DNA of 64,000 nt from Ochotona curzoniae (Eukaryota; Chordata; Mammalia; Lagomorpha; Ochotonidae), in the NCBI RefSeq assembly GCF_017591425.1, contig NW_024467120.1, positions 10,044,001-10,108,000 of the forward strand. The letters run 5' to 3'. Shown one piece after another: positions 44,641 to 55,329 of the stretch (positions within the stretch are counted from its first letter, which is position 1; each line of letters begins with the position of its first letter). The notes beneath the pieces were generated by a model. It saw only the letters and a program-made list of their open reading frames with translations. It made no database searches and had not been told where the DNA came from. The translations under genes and the position numbers were made by a program.

Positions 44641-46529
44641 CTCCAGGGCCCAGGGAGTATAACCGTTCCTCCCAAATGCCTCTGCTTGCTCAGAATAAGA
44701 GCAAAGATGGTAACAAGGGTTGTGCAGTGGTGGTTGGACAAGATTACAATGCAGGGAACCTAATTGCTAACACTGTAACCCTTGAGCAAGCTACTGAACA
44801 CATGGGCCTCATGTACAAAAATGAGGTTATTAAGAAAATTATAAAAATTACATGTTGTCGAAATGCCAGAATAATACCTATTAGAGAACATGTTTTCATT
44901 TAGTGTTAATTGAGCCTAGAAAACAAAGTAAATTTCACATTAAGCAAACTTAGAATACCTTGCCAAATGTATGTTTCCATATCCTAAGGAAAGAATTCCT
45001 CCAGGATACCATTAGCAAAAGGATGTTACTAATGTGTAAAATATAATTTGTCAACATTTACTTTCTCTAGATTCTTTGGAATATTAATTTCATTGAGTGA
45101 GATATTCCTGAGGGCTAGAAATTGAGACACTTGCATCTTCATATTTTAAAAACTCCTCCCCAAACAAATCATTGCCCATGTCATAACATTTAATGGGTAT
45201 GTTATTTACTAATCAGGTCAATGGTGACTTCAAAATGGCAAAGGAAACTAACATGTATACGGTTACTATCATGTCCTAGTCTTGATACACGAATCCCACC
45301 AAGCAGGTTCACAGCAAGGTTCCGAAACACTAAGCTCCTGATCATTGCAAACCCTGAATTCTTGCCAGTCATCAAAACTTCTAGAGGAGCATTCAGTCTG
45401 TCTGCTGAGATTTGTTTTGTCTCTGTTAACCACATATCCTGGCCTTTACAGTTGATTTCAGAATTCCCTTTTGTCATCAGACCATTCCTTGCAAGTTAGA
45501 GATTGGACATTTTTATTGAACCTTAACTTAAAGCATGAACTGGAAAGATGCAAAGGAGGATGAAAGGTGGGGTGGATGGAACGGGGGTAGGGAGAAAAGT
45601 TGAGAGGGAGACAGAGAAGAATGAAAGAAAGGAAGAAGGAAGAGGCCCTATCTCCCTACCCACACATGGCTTATGTGAAGCAGTGGCACACTTCTTTATC
45701 CAGGAGATCAATGTAATAGCCACAAGGGAAGTTACAGCCTCAAAAAAAAAGTAGGACTCCATCAAGGTTGGCAGGAAAGCCACATCCATTCGCAGATCTG
45801 TGTGTCCTATTGTCCCCTCCCTTTTGTGGTAGTCACAGTCATTTGTAGAACTAATCAACTGCTAGATGAGGTGTGAATCTGGTTATTCCATTCTTTTTCA
45901 TTTATTTTTATTTGCTTGCACTTGGCAAGAACTGCTTTTCCTACCCTGACAAATTAATTACCTGTGAATAAGTCTCAGTAGCCCCAGACATTCTTGGAGG
46001 AAAGCACAGTGGGCACGTGTGCTCCTCATTTCAAAATGTGTGCTGATCAATGAAGCAATCACAACACAGGGCCCTGTCACAGAGCCAAGGTCAGACAGCC
46101 TGCTGCAAGTTCTTTCTGACATTGCCTTCCTGAGTAGCAAGCACCGCAGATCCCAATTTCCCAGACCACTAGCAGAATAGATTTGATATTGTCATGTGGG
46201 AGAAGGAAGACACAGGAGCAGAGGAGCTCTTCAGGGAAAGGCTCCAGGAAATGGGAGGCTGCAACTGGAATGCTCTCCTGGATAGCATCTAACAGCAGGA
46301 GGGGTTCAAGCCTGTGGAACAGGGGAGCTTCCCTGTGCCAGAGAAGTCCCCCGACCCCCACCTTATGGGAACAGGGCCTGTTGAATAGGGTGCTGGGCCT
46401 GCCCAGGAGGCCAGAGCTTGTTCTGAATACAGTGACTCCTGTTCTCCACTAGCACTTAGGTTGCTAAGTGAGCTTGCTTCCAAATCACCTTGCAATTTCT
46501 CCTTAATTGACCCACCTGGATATGAGCCA
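44641..46529. other. No gene recognised
   Basis: Unique-looking sequence. 46180-46450 is locally GC-rich, with overlapping frames on both strands, but no CpG island or coding motif is visible. 45545-45650 is purine-rich. Confidence 0.35.
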
Positions 46530-46620
46530 CCAGATTGTTTTTAATGTCTCCAGGGCAGGGACCGAGTTTGCTCCTTGATTTTTAACTTTCTACAGTGTTG
46601 AGTAGCAAAATAACATTTGT
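46530..46620. repeat. L2/MIR-like end (low confidence)
   Basis: 'gtctccagggcagggaccga' followed by 'gtttgctccttg' resembles the common end 'gagggcagggaccgtgtctg'. Confidence 0.35.
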
Positions 46621-47613
46621 GTGTTGCTTTAGTTTGCAGATTGCTTCTTGTGCATCAGCACCATGTCTTTCATCACGACTTGGACAAGTGGAAACTGCTA
46701 TTATCCTATTTTCACACAGCCCGAGTTCAGAGAGCTCACTGAATCTGCTTTATCTGTGGATGACCAGCCCATCTGGTTAAAAGGCTAATGTGACTTCTTT
46801 ATAGCCTGGGTGCTCACAAGCACATATATACAAAAGGAAGATACATGCAGTATTCTGCAAGATCAACTGCATACCAGTAAAAGGCTTGGAGAGTGTTAGA
46901 GATTATTTTTAATTTAGAAAGCATTACAAAAAGATGTGACAAAAAAATTTAGCACATGACACAAGCTTTGGAAGTTCCTTAACTGCCAGCATTGAGTTTT
47001 CCAGTCCTTATGCACACTAAGCAGCCCACGCTGATTTATATAACTCTTCCATATATGCCCAAGAAGTGGAAACAAAAGAGACCCTGAGGAGCTAAAACAG
47101 TCTTAAACCGCAAGCCCCACTAATGGGAAGTACCTGACACATGCCAACCAATTTTGCCTTTCCTACCATATCTTGATTGTATCTTTTCGGTGTAGATGCA
47201 CAAATGCTTCTCTCAGCGTTCCAACTGGCCGCAATATCAAGTACAGAAACATGCAGCATGGCCTCAATGGCCCAGGGGCAAGAGCCTAGGGTACGAAGCT
47301 CAGGGATGCTTCCCTCTGGATCTGCACAAATGCATCCTGTGACACTCACAGTGACCTATCAGCACATTTCTCAAAACGTGTCCTTTCATTAAGAGATATG
47401 TGGTTGTATATGAGATCAGTGTAGCAGTAGACCAAACAAATCAAAATATATCTGTATATGTAAATATTTAATATTTGGTTAAAGTGACAGTTATGAAGAA
47501 AATATGACTCAATTAATGATATTGAGAATAATAAACCATATAGAGAATCTGTAGAGATTAAAGACAGAAATAATAAAAAAAAAAAACATATCTCAAAGAT
47601 TGCTGAAATACTC
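46621..47613. other. No feature recognised
   Basis: Nothing assignable. Small A-run at 47576-47586 before the SINE. Confidence 0.35.
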
Positions 47614-47922
47614 GGAGGGTCTGGTGGCATGGCCTAGAGGCTAAAGTCCTTGCCTTGAACGTGCACCAGGATCCCATATGGGCACCGGTTCTAATCCCGG
47701 CAGCTCCACTTCCCATCCAGCTCCCTGCTTGTGGCCTGGGAAAGCAGTTGAGGATGGCCCAAGGCTTTGGGACCCTGCACCTGTGCGAGCGACCCGGAAG
47801 AGGCTCCTGGTTCCCAGCTTCAGATCAGTGCAATACCTGCCATTGTGCTCACTTGTCTCTCCTCCTCTCTGTATATCTGACTTTGTAATAAAAATAAATC
47901 TTTAAAAAAAAAAAGAAAAGAT
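47614..47922 (+). repeat. CSINE with a small internal deletion
   Basis: 'gggtctggtggcatggccta', 'gggatcccatatgggcacc'-type core, 'ggttctaatcccggcagctc' and 'ctgactttgtaataaaaata'. Relative to neighbours it lacks about 30 bases between 'gtgctcactt' and 'gtctctcctcc', the segment holding 'gggagtgaatcatcgg'. Confidence 0.94.
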
Positions 47923-47934
47923 AATACTAGGAAA

Positions 47935-48560
47935 TATGTCCATATCTTTTAGGGTAGAAAAAGGTCTCCCTAAGTTACAAGAAAAAAAAAAGCTTAGAAA
48001 GAATGGTAAATTTAGCTACATCAAAATTAAAAACTTCTATTTGTCATAAATAGAGCTAAAATACAAAAAATATTTGGAGCAAATATTTACAGCATACAAA
48101 ACGAAGTAAATTGGTTTACTATCATCACAAGAAAAAGCTAATCAAGCCAGTAGAAATATGGGGGAACTATCCTGCCAGACAATTCAAAACAAAGGGAATA
48201 CAACAAATAGATGAAGTTTTGACAAACTCAGTAAGATGTAAGAAAAGGGTCACTCTTACATATTGTTGGTTGAAATATAAAATACCACACGGCAGTGGTC
48301 ACAGTTAAGAACTGGCTGACCCCAAAAAGGCACACACCATGCAGTCCTACATATCTCATTTCAGATAGCCCTATAGAGAAACACATGTTCAAATCAGATA
48401 TAAAGTAATATGTTGCAGCATTGTTTGGGCATGTGAAAACTTAGAGTTAAGCCCAATGTCCAAAACATACGTCATGTATAACTCCTAGAGGACTCATAGA
48501 TGATCCGTTATACATGAGTGCACCTAATAGTCTTCACTGATCTCATATCCGGGAGTGCAG
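47935..48560 (+). repeat. Old LINE-1 ORF2 C-terminal fragment
   Basis: 'atgtccatatcttttagggt', 'tacatcaaaattaaaaactt', 'gcaaatatttacagcatac', 'gtcactcttacatattgttg' and 'cctatagagaaacacatg' are diverged L1 ORF2 3' words in order. Confidence 0.65.
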
Positions 48561-48831
48561 AGAAAAAGCTGTATGAAGCTACCTTCCCTATAGCAAGGGG
48601 GAAAACAGTATCAGTACAAAGAAACATAGGTCCACAAAGAGCACACGCCTCCCATTAGGAGAAAAGAGAGGATGCAGAATGAAACCAAGCAGGATAAACT
48701 GCCCAAGGCACTCGGCCTTATCTGTGATATATCCAGGGTTGGTTTTCTTCCCCACATGGATAATATATTTCTGTATAATTAAAAATTTAATTCAAAAATC
48801 AAAATGATCACTTTATAGATATTGAATTGCT
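48561..48831. other. No feature recognised
   Basis: Possibly the decayed 3' UTR of the preceding L1. Not assignable. Confidence 0.3.
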
Positions 48832-48985
48832 GTGCCGGACACTGTTCAGAGGGTTTGAGGGGCATTAACTTCATCTGATATATCTTGTTTCTATTTCTCA
48901 CTCTTCCTACTTTACAGATGAGAAAACTGAACCTAACAGGAAGTGTGGATCTTCCCAGCTCCACCACCTGCAGCTCAAGTCTTCT
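48832..48985 (+). repeat. MIR SINE remnant
   Basis: 'gccggacactgttcagaggg', 'tactttacagatgagaaaac' and 'tgaacctaacaggaagtg' match the MIR core and 3' region. Confidence 0.72.
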
Positions 48986-51369
48986 CTCAGAATTAGTCAA
49001 ATGGGAGTCGAGAGATGGCATGGCTCCTTGTCCAGGTATGAGTCTTTCTGCAGAACCGACTTCAGCAGTTTGAGTTGCTGGGTCATAAAGCCAGCATAGA
49101 TTCAGCTCCGATAGGTTTGGTCACATTAACCCCTCGAGGCTGCTGCTCCAGTGAACACCACATGGATCCAAGTTTCCAGGAAAAGAGCCAGCATGGCCAG
49201 GGCATTCCAGATTATACCGCCTCACTCACTACATGCTCTGTGTACTCCCAGTGATGGAACTACAACCCAGTCACAGACTGAGATCTCACAAATACTGGAG
49301 CAGACAGACCATAGCTAACATTCACCTATGGGCAGCAAAGGCCAAACAGTGTCAATCTCCCACAGGTGGGCTTGCAGCTATGACCAAGTGAGTTGAATTT
49401 GGTTTTCTACATACTGAAAGTAATTTTCTTCTCCCAAGATTTGCCATAAACAAAAATGACACCATTAAGTTTCGTTTTAAAACATTTAGTGAATTAATTA
49501 TCACAGGCCAAACAAAGGGAAATACAACCTCAACTAGGTCATCTGAAATGGAATGGGGAAAAAAATTCCCCCAAACAGAAAAACTTACATGGGTAATGGA
49601 TTAATTTTCCAGGTTCTTGTCTCCCACAAAGATAGAATCGCTCAGTGTAGACAAAGCTCATTTGCCATTAGGGAATAAACACATTTCACACATGGGCACG
49701 GAACACCCCACACTGAGCTATACTCCACATACATGGGCCAAAGAGTTGCCCCTAAATTGGAGAGAAAAGAAAAACTTTAAATGGTACCTCTACCAAGGTA
49801 GGCCCAGTTGGAAAGATCCATTTGAGATCCACAGCAGAGGAGTGAGCACTGGAGCAAGCGCGAACCACAGCAGAAGGGCAAACCCGGGATACTACCAGAA
49901 AAGACATCCAGAAGGAAAGCAGGGGAAGCCTCTGTTGTATATGCAAACACAGTGGGAGGGATATGACCATGCACCTTGGTCCTGGATGTGGCATCTTGAG
50001 AAGGTGAGCATATCAAATCATCTCTTTTGCTGTGTGATAAGGAAAAAGAGTCCCAACTTGCAGTGGTTGGTCTGACTCTGGAGGAAGGAAGGGGTGCTCA
50101 TGCATACTCTCCACAAGCTCCCCAAAACACAAAGACTACTACCCCCAGTCTGTAAATACACCACCCACAGCCAACTTAAAGCTACCAATAGGCCTTGAAC
50201 TACTCAGTTCTTCCCACACAGCTCAAGCAGACTTTCAATGTGGGAGAAAAACCTTAAAAGCAGAAAAACAAACAGCAGCTGAGCTTTTTCCCTATTTGCT
50301 GAAATTAACTGTGGGCTTAAGCAACTAAAGCAGAAAACTGAGGACTTGGGGGAGGAGAGTAATGAGAAACTCCTGTGTCCATCTCCTTCAGGAGTTTAAC
50401 AACCAGGATATTTTCCTTTGATGTCAGTGGTTTGCAATGCTGTCCTATAAATGTCCCCAGCAGAGAAAAACCAGGTACTAAAGCAGAGACACTCCCAATA
50501 CATGGAACCATTGCAGTAGAAGCAGACAAATGGAGCTAATGGAAGGAAAACAGCTCACCACACCCCTGGAAAGAGTAGGAACGTCCCAGCATCTGAGGAA
50601 GCTTCAGCTGTACTGTCAAAAGCCAGAGTGACCTGAGTGCAACTGCATGGCTGCCTTTCACATTCTGCCTTTATAATATCCTATCTTAGAGGGCCTCTCG
50701 CTCCACAAGAAAAAACAAAGCTGATGAGAAGACCCAAGCGCCTCAGAGTCAGCCAGACATACACCTGGCAGAGTAAACTTGCTTATGAGCAAAGCACGTG
50801 ACCAAGGTGTCAGCCGCTAGAGACGAAACAGATCTCAACCAGCATCCAGGCGCTTGCAGAATTCAGAGAGGCACAACGGGTAAGAATGTTTTCAAATAAG
50901 CAGGCAAGGGTTTTTGTCCAGAAATCAATATAGTGGAATTGGGTGAAAACTCAGTAACCCAACAAGACAAGAAACTGTACTTCCACAACTACAAGGATTC
51001 AACAGAAGCAAGAGTGGCAGGGATCCCAGGAAAAGGCTGAAGCACTAGAGGGAGTGGGAGCCTCCGTCCCCTTGTCTGCTGAACCTATGGAAGCGGATGC
51101 CTGTGCAGAGGCCAGTAGAAAGGAGAAGCACTGCCGAGACTGTCACTGAAACCTCCTCTCCTGATCTTAATAGTCTTTCAGCTCTGCTCTGCTCCTCTGC
51201 TCTGCTCTCTGGTCCCCGTCAACACTTCAGACTGACAACTTTCTTAATTAAACTACACGCACATAGCAAGTCCTCATCGTTACTGGGGGAAGCCAGTGTC
51301 ATGGGGATCCCCTGCCGTTGGGTCAGTTTAATTCACTATAGAACCAGCCCCCCTCATTCTAACTCACTT
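48986..51369. other. Unclassified block, more GC-balanced than its surroundings
   Basis: No SINE, L1 coding or MIR sequence was recognised from about 49.1 to 51.4 kb. The stretch has short frames on both strands, few long A/T runs and a pyrimidine-rich 'ctctgctctgctcc' tract at 51180-51210. It could be old endogenous retrovirus or an L1 5' UTR. I cannot assign it. Confidence 0.35.
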
Positions 51370-51379
51370 TATTGCTTAC
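51370..51379. repeat. Target site duplication, left (51380 L1)
   Basis: 'tattgcttac' pairs with 'tattgctcac' at 51826-51835 (one mismatch). Confidence 0.75.
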
Positions 51380-51825
51380 CTTTTTTTTTTAATTTTAATT
51401 TTTCATGATGCAGCTCCATAGGCTCAGGGATTTCCCCTTCCGCTCTCCCCGTTCCCTCTCATCCTCCATTGTTTTCCCCTCTATTACTATGATGGCATAG
51501 TCCTTCAGCAACAGTTTCAAATCTATCATTCCGCTAAGTGTGTCGGGACGTTGAAGGTACAGGCAATGGTAGAAATTCCAGCATGTCATTGTCAAGATCT
51601 ATTTAATAGTTTTCATTGGGAGTCCATCTTTTATTCAGGAGTAGAGATATACACTGCAATGTAACTTCACTTCTCAGTATGTCAGTCTCCATGATACAGT
51701 TCCTCTAGGTGAATATATGTGTATATACATGTTTACCTAAATATTTGTTTCATGTTTTGTATAAAGTATGTCTTATATCAGAGAAAACATAATATTTGTC
51801 CTTTGAGGATTGGCTTATTTCACTG
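51380..51825 (-). repeat. 5'-truncated LINE-1 (3' UTR only), antisense
   Basis: Starts with a T-run (A-tail complement), then 'tttcatgatgcagctccata', 'ctattactatgatggcatag', 'aactgtatcatgg' complement words and 'cttatatcagagaaaacata', ending 'ggcttatttcact'. It matches 30430-30978 in inverted order. Flanking 10-bp repeats show a complete, short insertion of about 446 bp. Confidence 0.88.
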
Positions 51826-51835
51826 TATTGCTCAC
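51826..51835. repeat. Target site duplication, right (51380 L1)
   Basis: 'tattgctcac'; one mismatch to the left copy. Confidence 0.75.
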
Positions 51836-52047
51836 TTTTTTAATTCAGGCAGGAAAACATAATAGGACAGTTTGGTGAGAAGGAAATGTGTTAGTGGGCA
51901 TTTTCATGATTACAAAACAAAAATCAGTAACCACTAGAGAACACCCATCAACCAAGGACCACAGTGACACACGACAGTCCAAGGGTACCCAGGAACCCCG
52001 CTTCACCATTTCTGACCTTATGGCATGCCTTTTGTCTTCTTTCCACA
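51836..52047. other. Unassigned flank of the ERV
   Basis: Contains no recognised repeat. It may include the lost outer part of the left LTR, but I see no alignment to 53006-53045. Confidence 0.35.
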
Positions 52048-52269
52048 GAGGACAAGGGGCAGGGAATCGAAACACCGACAGGAGACCAGAAATGGTGGAA
52101 GAGGTCTCTCCGGCCTCCCTTTATTCAGCCATATACACTTTTCCCCCAAGCCCCTTAGCAGAACAATAGGATGCTAATAAGTCTGATAGACCAGGTGCCA
52201 CTAGCCTCAAGCTCATTTCCTGCAGGTGCTAAGCTTAACAAATGCTAATCAACTCCTTAGCCTACAACA
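52048..52269 (-). repeat. 3' LTR of the ERV (outer end lost)
   Basis: Matches 53042-53255: 'gaaacaccgacaggagacca', 'gcctccctttattcagccat', 'gatagaccaggtgccactag' and 'atgctaatcaactccttag'. On the minus strand it begins TGTTGTAGGC. The complement of 'tttatt' at 52120-52125 is an AATAAA signal. Confidence 0.9.
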
Positions 52270-52284
52270 GATACCCCTTTTTGT
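52270..52284 (-). promoter_or_regulatory. Polypurine tract of the ERV
   Basis: On the minus strand the purine run AAAAAGGGG (52274-52282) lies four bases before the LTR start TGTTG. This is where plus-strand DNA synthesis would be primed. Confidence 0.75.
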
Positions 52285-52315
52285 TTGTTCTGCGGTTTCT
52301 TTTCCTTATTTGCCC

Positions 52316-52461
52316 TGGTTTGGAGTTCCTTCTGTCTACTTATGCTGGTTCAATGTTCCTTCTGTCTTCTATTTCTGGCTTGCAGGTCCTTCTTTGTTAC
52401 CCTGGTTTGGAGTTCTTTCTGTCTACTTACTCTGGTTTGCGGCTCCCTCCCTCTTCTTACA
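52316..52461 (-). repeat. Five tandem 30-bp repeats beside the polypurine tract
   Basis: Units start at 52316, 52346, 52376, 52403 and 52433 (periods 30, 30, 27, 30). On the plus strand each begins 'tggtt' or 'tggct' and carries 'gttccttctgtctact' or a variant. On the element's own strand they are strongly purine-rich. The plus-strand frame through them gives a repetitive hydrophobic peptide with no biological support. Confidence 0.9.
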
Positions 52462-52700
52462 AATAATTTTTGAAGGAAGGGATGCACCACCACTTGACGG
52501 AATGACAAAGCAATATTTACCAAGCGCCAGAGGAAAAAGGTGGCTACAAGGAGAGCAAACCATAGGGATACGTCGCAGACAGTTTCAACAAACTTCTGCG
52601 AGGCCTTAAGCTTACTGTCGGTGCCTTGTGAGTGGAGCAGATCTCAGGCTCCCTTAATTACCTGCATTTTAGCAAGTTATTGCTTCACGATAAATTTTAC
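52462..52700. other. Internal ERV sequence without recognised coding
   Basis: Lies between the two tandem-repeat zones of the element. No conserved retroviral motif was seen in any frame. Confidence 0.5.
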
Positions 52701-52938
52701 TTATGCCCCTGTAAAACTTTTAAACTTGTCTCTAGATTTCCAGGGTCTCTCAGATTGTCCTTCGTGCCCCAAGATGGGGAGAAAGTCTGGGGATGAAATT
52801 ATTTATGCCCCTCCAGAGTTAAATCCTAAATTTGCCTCTGCATTTCTGGGGTCCCTCAGATTGTCCCTCGTGCCCTAGCACAGGGAGAGGGTCTGGGGAT
52901 GAAATCAGTTATGCCCCTGCAAAATTCCTAAATTCTAA

Positions 52939-52948
52939 ACTTACCTTT
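52939..52948 (-). promoter_or_regulatory. Consensus 5' splice donor in the ERV leader
   Basis: Minus strand AAAGGTAAGTTT, a near-perfect donor (AAG/GTAAGT) about 40 bases downstream of the primer-binding site, where many retroviruses have their major donor. The matching places in the other two leader units read GGCAAA and GACAAG and are not donors. Confidence 0.6.
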
Positions 52949-52985
52949 GTGGTTCCAGGGGTCCCTCAGATGTCTTTTGTGCCGT

Positions 52986-53003
52986 GCCCCACGTTGGGCG
53001 CCA
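52986..53003 (-). promoter_or_regulatory. Primer-binding site for tRNA-Lys(1,2)
   Basis: The plus strand reads 'gccccacgttgggcgcca', the exact complement of TGGCGCCCAACGTGGGGC. This is the primer site used by Mason-Pfizer-type betaretroviruses and ERVK-like elements. It is two bases from the LTR edge at 53006. This fixes orientation and class. Confidence 0.93.
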
Positions 53004-53005
53004 TC

Positions 53006-53255
53006 TGTGCTGGCCAGCAGAGCCAGTAATGTGCACGTGTCGAGGGTCAGGGAATTGAAACACCGACAGGAGACCAGTAATGGTGGAAGAGGTCTCTCCA
53101 GCCTCCCTTTATTCAGCCATATATACGTTTCCCCCCAAGCCCCTTAGCAGAATAGGATGCTAATGAGTCTGATAGACCAGGTGCCACTAGCTTTAAGCCC
53201 ATTTCCTGCAGGTGCTAAGCTTAACAAATGCTAATCAACTCCTTAGCCTACAACA
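53006..53255 (-). repeat. 5' LTR of the ERV (250 bp, TG...CA)
   Basis: The plus strand runs from TGTGCTGG to CTACAACA, with the retroviral TG/CA ends. On the minus strand a TATA-like TATATATGG (complement of 53116-53127) sits just before AATAAA (complement of 53108-53113). This compact promoter/poly(A) arrangement is typical of short class II LTRs. Confidence 0.92.
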
Positions 53256-53429
53256 ACTGAAAGGTTTGCAAGAATCTGGTCAGCATCTCTCAGGGCCATT
53301 ACTTATCTCCCCTGGTTGGTGTCCTCTGCTTGTGCCTGCCACAGGCCTCAATTTCTACCTGACAGCCCAAACTCACCTTTCTAAAAATAAATAAATAAAT
53401 AAATCTGATTATATTATTGTTCAGTTAAA
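53256..53429. other. Flank with (TAAA)n tract
   Basis: 'aaaaataaataaataaataa' lies at about 53382-53404. Otherwise unassigned. Confidence 0.45.
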
Positions 53430-53720
53430 ACAGTCGTTCCTATGGCTCTTAAGAGGAAAAGTAAGCTTCTTAACATGACAGAAAGCCCAGCATGGTTTGA
53501 TCTCTCCCTTCATCAATAACTTCTTCCCTCCCCACTGCCCTCATCATGACCACCCACACACCTGTGCTCTTGTATCACCAACTTCCGAATTTTAGCATTC
53601 TCACCTCTGCACTTCTGTCCCTTCTATTTGAAACAACAGTCCTATTACCCTGATGCCTACTTACGTCTAATTTCACTCCTCCAGGTTGGATACAGTTTAT
53701 TCTGCAAAAATTGTCCCAAT
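53430..53720 (+). repeat. L2 LINE 3' end remnant
   Basis: 'gaaagcccagcatggtttga', 'cacacctgtgctcttgtatc', 'cacctctgcacttctgtccc', 'cctacttacgtctaatttca' and 'ctcctccaggttggatac' follow the L2 3' order. It is ancient and non-coding. Confidence 0.6.
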
Positions 53721-55079
53721 CAGAGGGACTCACAAACCTGGACAGCTTCTGCCAAAACCAGTATCACACACTCATCCACCATGCTCTACTTGCTGAGACC
53801 AAGCATCACAGCCACACTGTTCTGTTTCTGGGAAGTCAGGCACAGACCAGCCGCCAGCACATAGCAGAGAACCCATGCAGGATGCAGTTGGCATCTTCTG
53901 AATGTACAAAAGAAGGGGCACCATAGAAAAATACTTTGTTTCATAGCACATCCTCCCCAGTATACTTGAAAAGCGTTTACACTAACCTTGATTGGTTTTT
54001 TTCAGCTTGTGACTTTTTTATTCTGTTCCTATGGATCTCTGAGCTCTTTTGTATTGGAGGCTTGATGAGAAAGCCACAAAGACTGCAAGTTCTCACATGA
54101 GATCTTGCAAGATTTTGCCTAGTAAGTTCATCCTGTGCCACTCTTCACCCTACAAGGACACTGTTGGCTTCACACAGCAAACAAAGGAAATGGCCTTGGC
54201 CAGTTCCTTTAAACACACCACAGAGTAAAAGGAGTTCTTGTGCAATGTGTGATCTTTGGAAAACATTTTACTTGTCAACAGATTTCCATCTGCTTCAAGT
54301 TCTAAGAAGACAAAAATTTAGTATGGGCCATCTCACTTGTTCAGTTCACGTTTGTATAAATAAAAATCCATCGAAGATACAGAAGGAAAAAAATTCTAAA
54401 TATCATACCAGAGTCACTTTACAATATGATATAGCACCAGACAAAGGAAAAATGCAAAGAGAATTTCAACGGGAGCTTTGGAGGGAAGCTGACCAGCAAG
54501 AGAGCCACCCATTTGTCTCTCTGCCTTCTTGAACTCATTATTGCTCAACAGTCCTTGATATAGAAAAGCGACACCCACCACTGCCGAGGCAGCTCTGACT
54601 ACTGATGAAATCTAATTACTTAATTGAGAGAGAGAGACAACGAGAGCGAGATTCCTAAGATATTCGAGAATTGCCTCCAAGGAAACCAACACAGATGTTA
54701 GGATTTGAAAAGGATTTGGTGACGACAGCAATTGCTCATCTGTCCTCACAATACAGCCTAGAAATATGTCTTAATGGCAAGAATTTGCCCAGTGAGAAAT
54801 TAAGTGCCTATGATAGCTCTGGCCCAATGGTTATTTTAGTCCAGTATTAAAGAGAAGTATATCAGGCTTGTCTGTCCTCATAGAATTTCAAATCATGGAG
54901 TAGAGCCAACATAGAACAACAAAGGAAGGCACAGAGAAAAGAGAACCAGTGGCTGAAGACAAAGACATAGGATCACAACTTACCAGACCACCAGGAGACA
55001 CACATTCTATCTTCTAAAAGAAGTGACATCGGAAGGGCTCAGCACATGAACTGAAATGCTCTTAAATGACTGAGGAACA
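53721..55079. other. No feature recognised
   Basis: Unique-looking sequence. A 122-codon frame at 54164-54532 has no motif. A short (ga)n lies at 54626-54650. Confidence 0.35.
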
Positions 55080-55325
55080 TGTAAGCCCCACTTGGGGAAA
55101 CTTCTGCACAGTTTCTAAGCCCACTAAATGCATACTACACTTTTTTGACCCAACAAGTCCACTGTGATACCCAAAAGCAAGGAAAATATGTGTCCAAAAA
55201 GACTTGTATTTAAAAACTGGAAATAACCCATAAGTATAACAAAAGGACAACAGGTAAATCAAGTGCTGTATCCATACAACAAAATACTACTCAATGATAA
55301 ATAGAACAAGTTTCTGACAGATGAA
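55080..55325 (+). repeat. Old LINE-1 3' ORF2 fragment
   Basis: 'gacccaacaagtccactgtg', 'aaatatgtgtccaaaaagac', 'aactggaaataacccataag', 'tatccatacaacaaaatact' and 'actcaatgataaatag' are the standard L1 ORF2 C-terminal words. Confidence 0.8.
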
Positions 55326-55329
55326 ATAG

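Larger units (their letters stand above)
52701..53003 (-). repeat. Three tandem copies of the ERV leader, ending in the primer-binding site
   Basis: 'ttatgcccct' starts units at 52701, 52803 and 52909 (periods 102 and 106). Each also carries a 'gg..tctcagat' / 'gggtccctcagat' block, then a 'gtgccc' word with a following 'ggg' at 52764, 52870 and 52985. The third unit's 'gtgcccc..gggcg' is the true primer-binding site, so units 1 and 2 hold degenerate primer-site-like sequences. Confidence 0.88.
52048..53255 (-). mobile_element. Short non-autonomous class II (ERVK-type) endogenous retrovirus
   Basis: Two directly repeated LTRs enclose about 716 bp of internal DNA with a Lys-tRNA primer-binding site next to the right (5') LTR and a polypurine tract next to the left (3') LTR, so the element reads leftward. 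The internal part has no gag, protease, pol or env similarity that I can see; it is made largely of short tandem repeats. The LTRs differ at roughly 10-11 of about 205 aligned positions (my hand count), so the copy is neither recent nor ancient. Mobilisation must have used proteins from another element. The outer end of the left LTR (about 40 bp) is missing or replaced, and no 6-bp target duplication could be confirmed. Confidence 0.88.

Noticed and set aside
52226..52609. 127-codon plus-strand frame with repeated hydrophobic blocks
   Set aside because: It reads the 30-bp repeats of the ERV in antisense; the periodic peptide is a consequence of the DNA repeat.
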